This document shows positions 1 through 8,323 of a stretch of DNA of 22,844 nucleotides, in pieces. Positions within the stretch are counted from its first letter, which is position 1; each line of letters begins with the position of its first letter. Source of the DNA: Actinomycetes bacterium (GTDB lineage: Bacteria > Actinomycetota > Actinomycetes > S36-B12 > UBA10799). Under the pieces are notes generated by a model, which worked only from the letters and a program-made list of their open reading frames with translations, ran no database searches and was not told where the DNA came from. A program made the translations under genes and the position numbers. Location of the stretch: positions 1 through 22,844 of the forward strand of contig JAKOZM010000229.1 in assembly GCA_029779995.1 (NCBI GenBank), in the 5' to 3' direction.

Positions 1-2
1 TG

Positions 3-44
3 GGCCTGCGACTGTCGGCGGACGAGTACGTCGGCTCTGTCTAA
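3..44 (+). CDS. Possible C-terminal tail of an upstream gene (partial)
   Basis: Reading from base 3 gives 13 codons (GLRLSADEYVGSV) followed by TAA at 42-44. The other two forward frames read less like protein. A GC-rich hairpin starts 23 nt after the stop, as expected between two converging genes. The fragment is too short to assign to a family, so this is a tentative call based on its position and the hairpin. Confidence 0.35.
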   Translation, partial: GLRLSADEYVGSV

Positions 45-67
45 CGAGTGCTGACGCTGGGCGTCTG

Positions 68-87
68 GCCGGCCCGGGCGGGCCGGC
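68..87. terminator. GC-rich hairpin between convergent genes
   Basis: GCCGGCCC (68-75), loop GGGC (76-79) and GGGCCGGC (80-87) form a perfect 8-bp stem. It directly abuts the stop codon of the minus-strand HNH gene (88-90) and follows the TAA at 42-44 on the plus strand. There is no T-tract, which is common for actinobacterial hairpin terminators. It could serve both strands. Confidence 0.6.
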
Positions 88-1302
88 TCAGGTTCTTCGC
101 CGCACGGCCACACATCGCGGGATCCCGCCGACCATCTCGATGGTGAACCGGCCGTTGTGCAGATCCTGGTGACACCGTGGGCACAGCAGACACATCGCAT
201 CGACATCGGTGCGGCCTCCCGCGGCCCACGCCACGATGTGGTGGGCATGACAGCCGCGGGCCGCCCGCCCGCAGCGCACACAGCCTCGATCCCGCGCGGT
301 GAGCGCCGCCCACTGCGCGTGACTGGCCCGGCGCTGCGCACGCCCGAGAGCAAGCGGGACGAAGGTGCCCTCCCGGCGCACCCCGAGGATCACCGACACC
401 ACCGCAGCACATGCCAGGAGTTCGAACGTGTCCGGGCCCAGCAGGGTGCCGTCCTCCAGCCGCGCCCCGTGACCCTCCGGTAGTTGTTCGGCGTCGACCA
501 GCACCGTCACCCCGCTGACCCCCAACGGTTTCGTGTTGGCCTGCGCCGCACTGACCAGATCATCCAACGCGTCGGCCAGCCGCTGGCTCGGCGTGCGGTC
601 ATCACCAACAGCAGGCGGGTCGGTGAACGAAGCCAGGGCGTCGCGCAGCCGGGCACCGGCCACCTGGTCCAGATGCCCATCCACGCGGTACAACCCGTTG
701 CCCAGATCCGAGATGTGTAGGCCGCGTTTGGCCCGCGCCGCCCGATAATCCTCGTCCGGGGCGTCGGGCCGGTCCTGGGTGATGAGTACGTCGATCACCT
801 GGGCCAGTACGGCCGGTTCGATCACCGCCGCCGCCGCGACCAGGTCCGCCTCCAACACGGCGAACCGGGGCAGGCGCCCGGCGGCGCGGCACAACAGGTG
901 CACATGCCGGCCCGTGATCTCTCCTTTCCGGTAGGCGTCCGCGACGTGCGGCTTGTCCCGCAGGTCCCGGGCCCGACCGACGATCGCCGAGCCCACCGCC
1001 CGGTTCTGCCCGGTCAACGCCGCCACCATCGACCCCGTCGTCCCCGCGGCGAACACCCGGGAGTCCTGCTGCGCGGTGTCACACACCCCGGCCACCTGGG
1101 TCTGGTAGGCCTCCAGCATCGTCTGCAGACGGGCCGCGGCCTGCACCGCGCCCAGGCGCTGCTCGGCGGTCAACTCCCCCGGATCGGGCAGCGCCAGCAC
1201 CTGCCCGGACAACTGCTCGAACACCGCCGGGGTCTCCACCGGCAACTCCTCAGCCAACCTCGCACGCCGCAACGCCGAGGCCGGCACCTCAAAGAAGCCC
1301 AT
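88..1302 (-). CDS. DUF222 / 13E12-type HNH endonuclease family protein 1
   Basis: This is a 404-residue protein with a long helical DUF222 region (about residues 25-310) and a C-terminal HNH module (about 335-385), the usual build of the abundant actinobacterial 13E12 repeat family. Zinc-type cysteines are visible at C341/C344 and C374/C377, with the H354-H355 pair of the HNH core and a final HxxLH-like H378..H382. The central Asn of the HNH motif, normally in a T-D-x-x-N-L context, is Ala369 here, so nuclease activity is uncertain. The start is supported by GGAGGT (complement of 1311-1316), 8 nt before the ATG, so this gene has a ribosome binding site, unlike many neighbours. The cellular role of the family is not established. 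Many genomes carry several diverged copies, and a second one lies at 15773-16882. Confidence 0.88.
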   Translation of the reverse strand: MGFFEVPASALRRARLAEELPVETPAVFEQLSGQVLALPDPGELTAEQRLGAVQAAARLQTMLEAYQTQVAGVCDTAQQDSRVFAAGTTGSMVAALTGQNRAVGSAIVGRARDLRDKPHVADAYRKGEITGRHVHLLCRAAGRLPRFAVLEADLVAAAAVIEPAVLAQVIDVLITQDRPDAPDEDYRAARAKRGLHISDLGNGLYRVDGHLDQVAGARLRDALASFTDPPAVGDDRTPSQRLADALDDLVSAAQANTKPLGVSGVTVLVDAEQLPEGHGARLEDGTLLGPDTFELLACAAVVSVILGVRREGTFVPLALGRAQRRASHAQWAALTARDRGCVRCGRAARGCHAHHIVAWAAGGRTDVDAMCLLCPRCHQDLHNGRFTIEMVGGIPRCVAVRRRT

Positions 1303-1310
1303 CGGCCGTC

Positions 1311-1316
1311 ACCTCC
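1311..1316 (-). promoter_or_regulatory. Strong ribosome binding site of HNH gene 1
   Basis: The minus strand reads GGAGGT, 8 nt upstream of the ATG at 1300-1302. It fixes the start of the DUF222 protein and contrasts with the leaderless genes in the rest of the window. Confidence 0.75.
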
Positions 1317-1470
1317 AACCGCGATCCGTGTCGAACCAGGAGATGCACCCCTGCGACGTCGCTCCACGAGCTGATGGCCACCAACCTGGCGACACCCCAA
1401 ACCTACAAACAACCTCTGACATTTCCGCGCCCAAGCCCGCACACCCCTGGGGACAACCCCGTTTGCCGCC

Positions 1471-1800
1471 CTACAGGGCCCAGGCGCTCATCGCAGCAGA
1501 CTGTCCGCTGAACACGATCTGCCCACCACCCACCTGCCAGGGGTCGTAATGCCAGCGATACCAGATGACCACAGGAATCCCCCGGCCTGCGGTGTCCACC
1601 GCGACCGACTGCACGCCACACACCGGGACAACAGCGAACGGCCTCACCGGCCACACGACATTCGCACGCCGGAGCGGGCCACACCGCGTGCGCCGCAGGC
1701 GACCTAACAACTGCGAAGAGCCGGTTTCAGCGACGCGCGTCGCCTGGTGAAGCGCCCATGCCGGCAGAGGCGTCCTGGTGGGACGCCCGGGTTCCTGCAA
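1471..1800 (-). CDS. Doubtful small ORF, unknown function
   Basis: This frame encodes 109 residues if the ATG at 1800 is used. The N-terminal half is Arg-rich and looks like a shadow translation. The C-terminal half (from about residue 50) is more protein-like, with a Val-rich stretch and a W-Y-R-W-H-Y-D-P-W cluster, and its codons mostly end in G or C. A small hairpin (1449-1460) follows the stop. No ribosome binding site or -10 box was found for any start, and the 5' end overlaps the hairpin at 1769-1787. It could be a remnant of a longer gene, a real small protein with a start near 1640, or chance. No family recognised. Confidence 0.25.
   Translation of the reverse strand: MQEPGRPTRTPLPAWALHQATRVAETGSSQLLGRLRRTRCGPLRRANVVWPVRPFAVVPVCGVQSVAVDTAGRGIPVVIWYRWHYDPWQVGGGQIVFSGQSAAMSAWAL
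1769..1787 (-). terminator. Hairpin downstream of the VOC gene
   Basis: GGCGTCC (1769-1775), loop TGGTG and GGACGCC (1781-1787) form a perfect 7-bp GC-rich stem about 44 nt beyond the VOC stop codon at 1831-1833. No T-tract follows, so this is a candidate only. Confidence 0.4.
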
Positions 1801-1830
1801 ACGGCGGCCCCATCCTGCCCGGGACCTACC

Positions 1831-2214
1831 TCAGACGGGCGGCATCTCCGGCTGGATGACCCCGTACATGTTTCCCTCCGGGTCCTTGAAGTACGCCATG
1901 ATCCCGATGCCAGACATGTGGGTCACGGGCAGTTGCTCAGTCGCCCCGGCGGCCATACTCCGGTCGTAGTACGTCTGGCAGTTGTCGACGCCGATGACCA
2001 GCGTTGCGCCGGAGATGGGGGAGTCGGCGGTCGCGGGGGCACCGTTGCGTGGCAACAGCCCACCGTTGATGCCGTCGGGTTCATCGCCGGTGTTGATCAC
2101 CCAGTAGTCCAGCTCCCCCCACTTCTGGAAGGTCCACCCGAAGACCACCGAGTAGAAGTCCTGCAGCACCTGGGGGTCGGCTGCTTGGATCTCGAAGTGC
2201 ACAGGTCGTGGCAT
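1831..2214 (-). CDS. VOC family (glyoxalase/bleomycin-resistance fold) protein
   Basis: This is a 127-residue protein, a normal single-chain VOC length. It starts with the typical first beta strand (VHFEIQAADPQ), then the helix and FGW segment (DFYSVVFGWTF), and ends with the second module F-K-D-P-E-G-N-M-Y-G-V, where family members place a metal-binding Glu. VOC proteins are cytosolic metalloenzymes or binding proteins with very varied substrates (lactoylglutathione, catechols, antibiotics), and the substrate cannot be read from this sequence. The gene is preceded by a TACCGT box 6 nt before the ATG and by no Shine-Dalgarno, so it is probably leaderless. It follows the DUF2510 gene by 38 bp on the same strand but seems to have its own promoter. 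Confidence 0.85.
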   Translation of the reverse strand: MPRPVHFEIQAADPQVLQDFYSVVFGWTFQKWGELDYWVINTGDEPDGINGGLLPRNGAPATADSPISGATLVIGVDNCQTYYDRSMAAGATEQLPVTHMSGIGIMAYFKDPEGNMYGVIQPEMPPV

Positions 2215-2220
2215 GGCGCC

Positions 2221-2226
2221 ACGGTA
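2221..2226 (-). promoter_or_regulatory. -10 box of the VOC gene (leaderless)
   Basis: The minus strand reads TACCGT followed by 6 nt (GGCGCC) and the ATG. This matches TANNNT with transcription starting at the start codon. No clear -35 was seen. Confidence 0.55.
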
Positions 2227-2252
2227 ACCCCCCGCCAGCGAATCTGGGAAGG

Positions 2253-3647
2253 TCAGCGAACCGCTATTGGCAGCCCGTCCTCACCAATGGCCCGGTACTG
2301 CGGATCGTCGGTGAGGTCGCGCCAGATCGGTACCACCCCGACGAACGTCACGGCCGACAGGGCCATGGACATCGGCAGGGTGATCAGCGAAAGGACAAGG
2401 CTGGCTCCGAGTTGGGTCGTCGAAGACGTGCTGGCCGTGGTGCCCAGGAACAACAGGCTCACGGGAATGCTGATGACCGTCACGATCACATTGACGATCA
2501 CGCCAGCCGCCAGGGACCACAGGATGTAGCGGCCCAGAACGGCCCAGAACTTGCCCTTCGTGTGGCGCCACGACCACGAGATGGCTTTGCGCCCTAGCAC
2601 CACCTGGACGATGACGGGGATCAGGCGCCCTGTGAGCCATACGGATACCGCGATCAGCACCAGGAAGCCGAGGATGCCCGCGATCACCCCGATCGCCGGG
2701 TTGAGTGCCCACAGGCCCACGACCAGTGCAGCGGCAGCGGTCCACAACAGACCGATGACCAGGCTGAGCAGGATGTAGTAGCCGAGCAGTCGCCACCCAG
2801 CGGTGAATCCGGCGCGCCAGCCGGCCCCCCACGACACGGGCAGGCCAGCGGCAGCGTCGATGCCGACCCGGTTCACGGCAGCGGTCTGAATGGCAGAGGC
2901 GACGAGCAGCAGGACTGTGAGCGCGGTGAGCAGCAGGGCCCAGCCACTGGGCGACAGCGCGGCGAAAGCGTCACGGAAGGCCGCCGAGATCTCCGGGTCA
3001 GTGGCCGCCAGCCCCGTCTCCGGATTGTTCTCCGCCTGGGCTCCGATCAGGTCGACCCCGCGCTGCAGGGCAGTGAGGTCGACGGTGGCCATGACGGCGG
3101 CCACGTAGATGGCGCTGACCGCGGCCCAGATCGCCACCGAGATGCCCAGGATGGGCAACCAGCCCCGGCGCACGATCCGGCCGATGTCGCTGAACATCCC
3201 GCTCAACGGGCGCATGCGGCTCGGGGTGAGAGGTTGTTTCGCGACCGGCTGGTAGGGCGCGTAGGCGGGCTGATTCCAGGCCGGCTGTGGCTGCGCCCAA
3301 GGGTTGTCGGAAGGCTGCTGCTGCGCCCACTGGCCGGCCACAGGTTGCGCGGCGGGCTCGGGTACTTGCGTGGTCGGCTCGGGGCCGGCGAGTTGCTGGG
3401 TCTGCCACGCGTCGGGTGCCGCTGGCTCGGGTACTTGCGTGGTCGGCTCGGGGCCGGCGAGTTGCTGCGTCTCCCACGTCTCTGGGGCTGCCTGCTCGGG
3501 GGCAGGCGCGTCCGTTGGCACTTCGGGTGCCGCTGCAGCTGGCGCACCCCGGGTGTACTCCGTCCATCCCACGCCGCTCCACCAGCGCAGACCGCCAGTC
3601 GCGTCGGGGTTGGGATACCAGCCAGCGGGGGGAAGATCGGTGCTCAT
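2253..3647 (-). CDS. DUF2510 membrane protein with Pro/Gln-rich repeat linker
   Basis: The protein has 464 residues. Residues about 5-35 form a DUF2510 module (P-A-G-W-Y-P-N-P-D ... R-W-W-S-G-V-G-W-T), a short actinobacterial domain often fused to membrane proteins. Residues about 40-150 are a low-complexity linker rich in Pro, Ala, Gln and Glu that holds two copies of a 23-residue unit (T-Q-Q-L-A-G-P-E-P-T-T-Q-V-P-E-P-A-A-...). About six hydrophobic segments follow, starting near W-L-P-I-L-G-I-S, resembling membrane domains found next to glycerophosphodiester phosphodiesterases. I cannot assign a function. The domain order suggests a cytosolic N-terminus on a polytopic membrane anchor. The start is supported by the DUF2510 alignment and by TAGCCT 6 nt before the ATG. 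Confidence 0.82.
   Translation of the reverse strand: MSTDLPPAGWYPNPDATGGLRWWSGVGWTEYTRGAPAAAAPEVPTDAPAPEQAAPETWETQQLAGPEPTTQVPEPAAPDAWQTQQLAGPEPTTQVPEPAAQPVAGQWAQQQPSDNPWAQPQPAWNQPAYAPYQPVAKQPLTPSRMRPLSGMFSDIGRIVRRGWLPILGISVAIWAAVSAIYVAAVMATVDLTALQRGVDLIGAQAENNPETGLAATDPEISAAFRDAFAALSPSGWALLLTALTVLLLVASAIQTAAVNRVGIDAAAGLPVSWGAGWRAGFTAGWRLLGYYILLSLVIGLLWTAAAALVVGLWALNPAIGVIAGILGFLVLIAVSVWLTGRLIPVIVQVVLGRKAISWSWRHTKGKFWAVLGRYILWSLAAGVIVNVIVTVISIPVSLLFLGTTASTSSTTQLGASLVLSLITLPMSMALSAVTFVGVVPIWRDLTDDPQYRAIGEDGLPIAVR
3355..3467. repeat. Two direct 44-bp repeats, 69-bp period, inside the DUF2510 gene
   Basis: The same 44 bases occur at 3355-3398 and 3424-3467 without a mismatch. The 69-bp period is exactly 23 codons, so the repeat extends the Pro-rich linker without changing frame. 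The identity at DNA level points to a recent duplication or to a locus that changes copy number. Confidence 0.9.
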
Positions 3648-3653
3648 GACTCC

Positions 3654-3659
3654 AGGCTA
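3654..3659 (-). promoter_or_regulatory. -10 box of the DUF2510 gene (leaderless)
   Basis: The minus strand reads TAGCCT, 6 nt (GGAGTC) and then ATG. The GGAG in the spacer is only 2 nt from the ATG, too close to act as a ribosome binding site. Confidence 0.55.
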
Positions 3660-3721
3660 GGTTGTGCCAGCGCGAGCCTGGTCAGGCATGGGCCGTGTTG
3701 CGCCAACTGTGGCAATCGGGG

Positions 3722-5566
<1,845 letters not shown>

Positions 5567-5570
5567 AAAA

Positions 5571-5575
5571 TCCTC
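5571..5575 (-). promoter_or_regulatory. Ribosome binding site of typA
   Basis: The minus strand reads GAGGA, 4 nt upstream of the ATG at 5564-5566. It lies in a locally AT-rich leader, which should keep the start site unfolded. Confidence 0.6.
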
Positions 5576-5608
5576 AAATCAGTGGGGGCGTTCTTCCATT
5601 GTCGGGCT

Positions 5609-5614
5609 TACGCT
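5609..5614 (+). promoter_or_regulatory. -10 box and short leader of the secreted protein gene
   Basis: TACGCT at 5609-5614 would start transcription near 5620-5622, leaving a leader of under 20 nt. That leader includes GGAAGGGG (5626-5633), a good ribosome binding site 5 nt before the ATG at 5639. This site favours 5639 over the upstream in-frame ATG at 5624. Confidence 0.45.
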
Positions 5615-5638
5615 GGTACCGGCATGGAAGGGGTAGTC

Positions 5639-6049
5639 ATGAAGCGTGTGGCAGCAGGCATCCTGGTCGGTCTGACGGCAGCCGCGGTGGTGACACCCGC
5701 GCACGCTGCGCCGAGCCGCAATCTGTACATGGTCAAGGATCTGCAGTACATCGACGGTGTGTACTACGGCGACTTTGCGACGTTGGCCAAGAAGGGTTCG
5801 AAGGTGGTGGGGGCCGTGGGCGCTTTCAGTAGCGAGTACACCTGCATCAGGGGCACCGTCAGTAACGGCAAGTTGCGCGCCAAGATCTACGAGAATGGCG
5901 TTCCGATCGGATCCTTCACCCGCAAGTGGGTCGGGTCCGGCTCCCAGCAGCGGATCAAGGGCATGACGTCGGTGACGTACACCGAGGCAAGCACGTACCT
6001 GGAGTCCGACCCCCGATCGTTCATCCAGGACTGCCGCAGCGCCACCTGA
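5639..6049 (+). CDS. Small secreted protein of unknown function
   Basis: This is a 136-residue protein. Residues 1-23 form a classical Sec signal peptide (MKR, a hydrophobic core, then T-P-A-H-A with likely cleavage before A24). The mature part is about 113 residues, rich in Tyr, Ser and basic residues, and has just two cysteines (C69 and C132) that could form one disulfide outside the cell. It shows several G-x-Y/F turns and looks like a beta-rich domain. No family recognised. The frame stays open far upstream, but the signal peptide and the ribosome binding site at 5626-5633 place the start at 5639. The gene ends 4 bp before the convergent EAL-protein gene and is divergent from typA. Confidence 0.78.
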   Translation: MKRVAAGILVGLTAAAVVTPAHAAPSRNLYMVKDLQYIDGVYYGDFATLAKKGSKVVGAVGAFSSEYTCIRGTVSNGKLRAKIYENGVPIGSFTRKWVGSGSQQRIKGMTSVTYTEASTYLESDPRSFIQDCRSAT

Positions 6050-6053
6050 TCGC

Positions 6054-8270
6054 TCAGTTCTGCAACTGCGGAACCGACACGCCCGCGTGCCACATGGCCA
6101 GGCAGGCATCGGCGCTGGTGGGCGCGCTGAACAGGAAACCCTGGCCGATGCGCACGCCCTCGTGCAGCAGGACGCGGGCCTGTGCGATGGTCTCCACCCC
6201 CTCAGCCAGGGTCTCCAGCTCGAGAGCGCGGGCCAGGGCCACGATGGTGCGCACGATCTCCAAAGTCTCGTTCGACTGCCCCAGGCCGACGACGAAGGCG
6301 CGATCGATCTTGAGTTGCTGAGCCGGCAGGTCCGCCAGCCGGGACAGGGAGGAGAACCCCGTCCCGAAGTCATCGATGCTGATGCTCATCCCCAGCGCCC
6401 GGATCCGGTCCAGTTCGCGCTGAGCGCGTACGCCCATGGCTGCGGCCTCCGTGACCTCGATCATCAACCACTCCGGTGAGGTGCCGGTGTCCTGCAGGAT
6501 CCCGGTGATGACATCGGCGAAGCCCGTCTCGAGTTGCTGAGCGTCCACGTTGACCGCGACGACGGCTGGCACCTCCTGGCGCCAGCGCCGCACCACCAGA
6601 CATGACTCGCGCAAGATCCAGCGGCCGAGGTCAGGCATCAGCTTGTAGGCCGTAGCCACCGGCAGGAATTCGGCGGGAGAAACGAGCTCACCATCGCGAT
6701 TCCAGCGGATCAACGCCTCGGCCGCGACCAGCCGACCCGACACCATGTCCACCTGCGGCTGGAAGTCCACCGTGAAGTGCGCCGCGGGATCCCGCATCGC
6801 GGCCCGGAAGGCGCGCCCGATCTGTTGCTCGCGGGCCGCGTGCGCGGCCATGCCCTGGTCGAAGCGCACCACGGAGTTCCCAGGCATCTCCTTGGCAGCG
6901 CGAACGGCGACGTCCGCATTCGTGATCAGGGTGTCCAGGTTGTGGCCGTCCTGCGGGCGCAGAGCGACGCCGATGGATGAGCTCAAAGCGATGTCCCGGT
7001 CACCGATCGGGATGGGCTCTTCGATCAGAGCCTGGACCGATGCGGTGATGTCGTCCACGGATCCCAGATCGAGGGCTCGCATGACGACGAACTGATCGCC
7101 GGAGATGCGGGCCACCACGCAGTCGCGGTCGTCGATCAGCGAGGACAACCGGTGAGCGATCTGGCGCAGCACGAGATCACCGCTGAGGTGTCCCCAACGG
7201 GTGTTGACCTCCTTGAAACCGTCGAGGTCGATGGACAGTACCGCCAACGGTCGCCCGCCAGCCCGGCTGTCCCACTCCTCGAGCCAACTGCGCAGACCGT
7301 CACGGTGCGTCAACCCTGTGAGCGCGTCGCGTTCGGCCAGGAAACGCAGCCGGTTCGTGGCTTGCTGCAGGTCGTCGGCGGTGCCCTTGACCCGCCGGGA
7401 ATGGACCCAGATGACGGCACACAGACCCGCGGTGACCAGCAGGCCTGCCAGCAGCCAGGCCCAGGGGCGCCAGGGCTGAGCTGCGGTCGTCATCGCCGGC
7501 CCGGGACCGCCGGTGACCGTCAGGGTCTGCAGGTCGGACATGGGCAGATCGACTCTGATCGTCTGATCGCTGACGGGCAGATTGCCGCTTGCCCACAAGA
7601 CCTCGTAGGGGGTGACGCTCTCGTCGAGCAGGGACATCGCGTAGGTGTCGTCGGCCCCCTGAGTGGCGTCCAGCCACCCCCAGATATCGACGCCGGCGAC
7701 CACGACACCGGTGAACGTGCCCGCCTGGAACAGGGGTGTGTAGGCGAACACTTGCGATGAGCCGCCGAGGGGACTGCTGCGCCGCGCGACCATGACCGTG
7801 TCGCGGCTGGATCTGGCCAGTTCAGTGGCCTTGGCGCTCACCGGATCGGAGGCCAGGTCGAACCCGCGTAGGTTCGCGGGGGCGCCGCTGGCCAGGTATT
7901 CCACCACCAGGGAGCTGGCCCTCGGTGCCGCGAAAAGGACTCCGGTGAGGTCTTCGCGCTGGTCGAAGGTGACGGCGCTGAACTGGGCGAACTCGGCTTC
8001 TGAAACGGGTTGCGTCACGGCGTAGAACGCGGGAAACGCGGCCATCGCGCCACGCAGTGACCCCAAGGACCGGGCAGCGGTTTGCGCCGTGGAGCTGACC
8101 ACCGCTTGTACCGAGTCATGCGTTTGGCCGTGGATCGCTCGCTGCTGGCGCTGCATCAGCCCAATGCTGACCAGGGTTCCGAGCAGGGCGACCAGGACAA
8201 CCGGCACGGCGTACCGCCAGCCGGATGCCGAATCCCTGTCCGGTTTCGAGCGCCCCACGTGGCTAATCAT
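6054..8270 (-). CDS. CHASE-GGDEF-EAL membrane protein, probable c-di-GMP phosphodiesterase
   Basis: The 738-residue protein has a transmembrane segment (about 20-39), an extracytoplasmic CHASE-like sensor (about 70-250), a second membrane segment (about 268-290), then GGDEF (about 310-470) and EAL (about 485-735) domains. The GGDEF signature reads SGDQF (390-394), so cyclase activity is unlikely, although this domain may still bind GTP. The EAL domain keeps every catalytic landmark I can check: EAL (518-520), N574, E605/E608, DDFGTG (633-638), K654, AEGVET (689-694) and Q710. This predicts cleavage of c-di-GMP to pGpG, controlled by a ligand sensed outside the membrane. The start at 8270 has only a weak AGGT-like site upstream. 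The gene is divergent from the PLC-domain gene, 53 bp away. Confidence 0.9.
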   Translation of the reverse strand: MISHVGRSKPDRDSASGWRYAVPVVLVALLGTLVSIGLMQRQQRAIHGQTHDSVQAVVSSTAQTAARSLGSLRGAMAAFPAFYAVTQPVSEAEFAQFSAVTFDQREDLTGVLFAAPRASSLVVEYLASGAPANLRGFDLASDPVSAKATELARSSRDTVMVARRSSPLGGSSQVFAYTPLFQAGTFTGVVVAGVDIWGWLDATQGADDTYAMSLLDESVTPYEVLWASGNLPVSDQTIRVDLPMSDLQTLTVTGGPGPAMTTAAQPWRPWAWLLAGLLVTAGLCAVIWVHSRRVKGTADDLQQATNRLRFLAERDALTGLTHRDGLRSWLEEWDSRAGGRPLAVLSIDLDGFKEVNTRWGHLSGDLVLRQIAHRLSSLIDDRDCVVARISGDQFVVMRALDLGSVDDITASVQALIEEPIPIGDRDIALSSSIGVALRPQDGHNLDTLITNADVAVRAAKEMPGNSVVRFDQGMAAHAAREQQIGRAFRAAMRDPAAHFTVDFQPQVDMVSGRLVAAEALIRWNRDGELVSPAEFLPVATAYKLMPDLGRWILRESCLVVRRWRQEVPAVVAVNVDAQQLETGFADVITGILQDTGTSPEWLMIEVTEAAAMGVRAQRELDRIRALGMSISIDDFGTGFSSLSRLADLPAQQLKIDRAFVVGLGQSNETLEIVRTIVALARALELETLAEGVETIAQARVLLHEGVRIGQGFLFSAPTSADACLAMWHAGVSVPQLQN

Positions 8271-8310
8271 GCTCGCGACCTGCCAGGGAGTCGAATCGCG
8301 TCAGGCTCGC

Positions 8311-8316
8311 TACGGT
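8311..8316 (+). promoter_or_regulatory. -10 box of the PLC-domain gene (leaderless)
   Basis: TACGGT is followed by 7 nt (GTGACTC) and the ATG at 8324. No Shine-Dalgarno lies upstream of this ATG. Confidence 0.5.
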
Positions 8317-8323
8317 GTGACTC

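Larger units (their letters stand above)
1303..1830. other. Long intergenic stretch, mostly without a recognisable gene
   Basis: About 530 bases separate HNH gene 1 from the VOC gene. The stretch contains the HNH gene's ribosome binding site and presumably its promoter, a weak GGGG-ACAA-CCCC hairpin at 1449-1460, a doubtful minus-strand ORF (1471-1800) and a hairpin at 1769-1787 downstream of the VOC gene. No RNA gene or mobile element was recognised. Confidence 0.6.

Noticed and set aside
1747..2529. 260-residue plus-strand open frame
   Set aside because: It is antisense to the VOC gene and the end of the DUF2510 gene. The minus-strand genes have clear domains and promoters.
3676..3687. Small GCCT-GGTC-AGGC hairpin between typA and the DUF2510 gene
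   Set aside because: A 4-bp stem without a T-tract is too weak to call a terminator in such GC-rich DNA.
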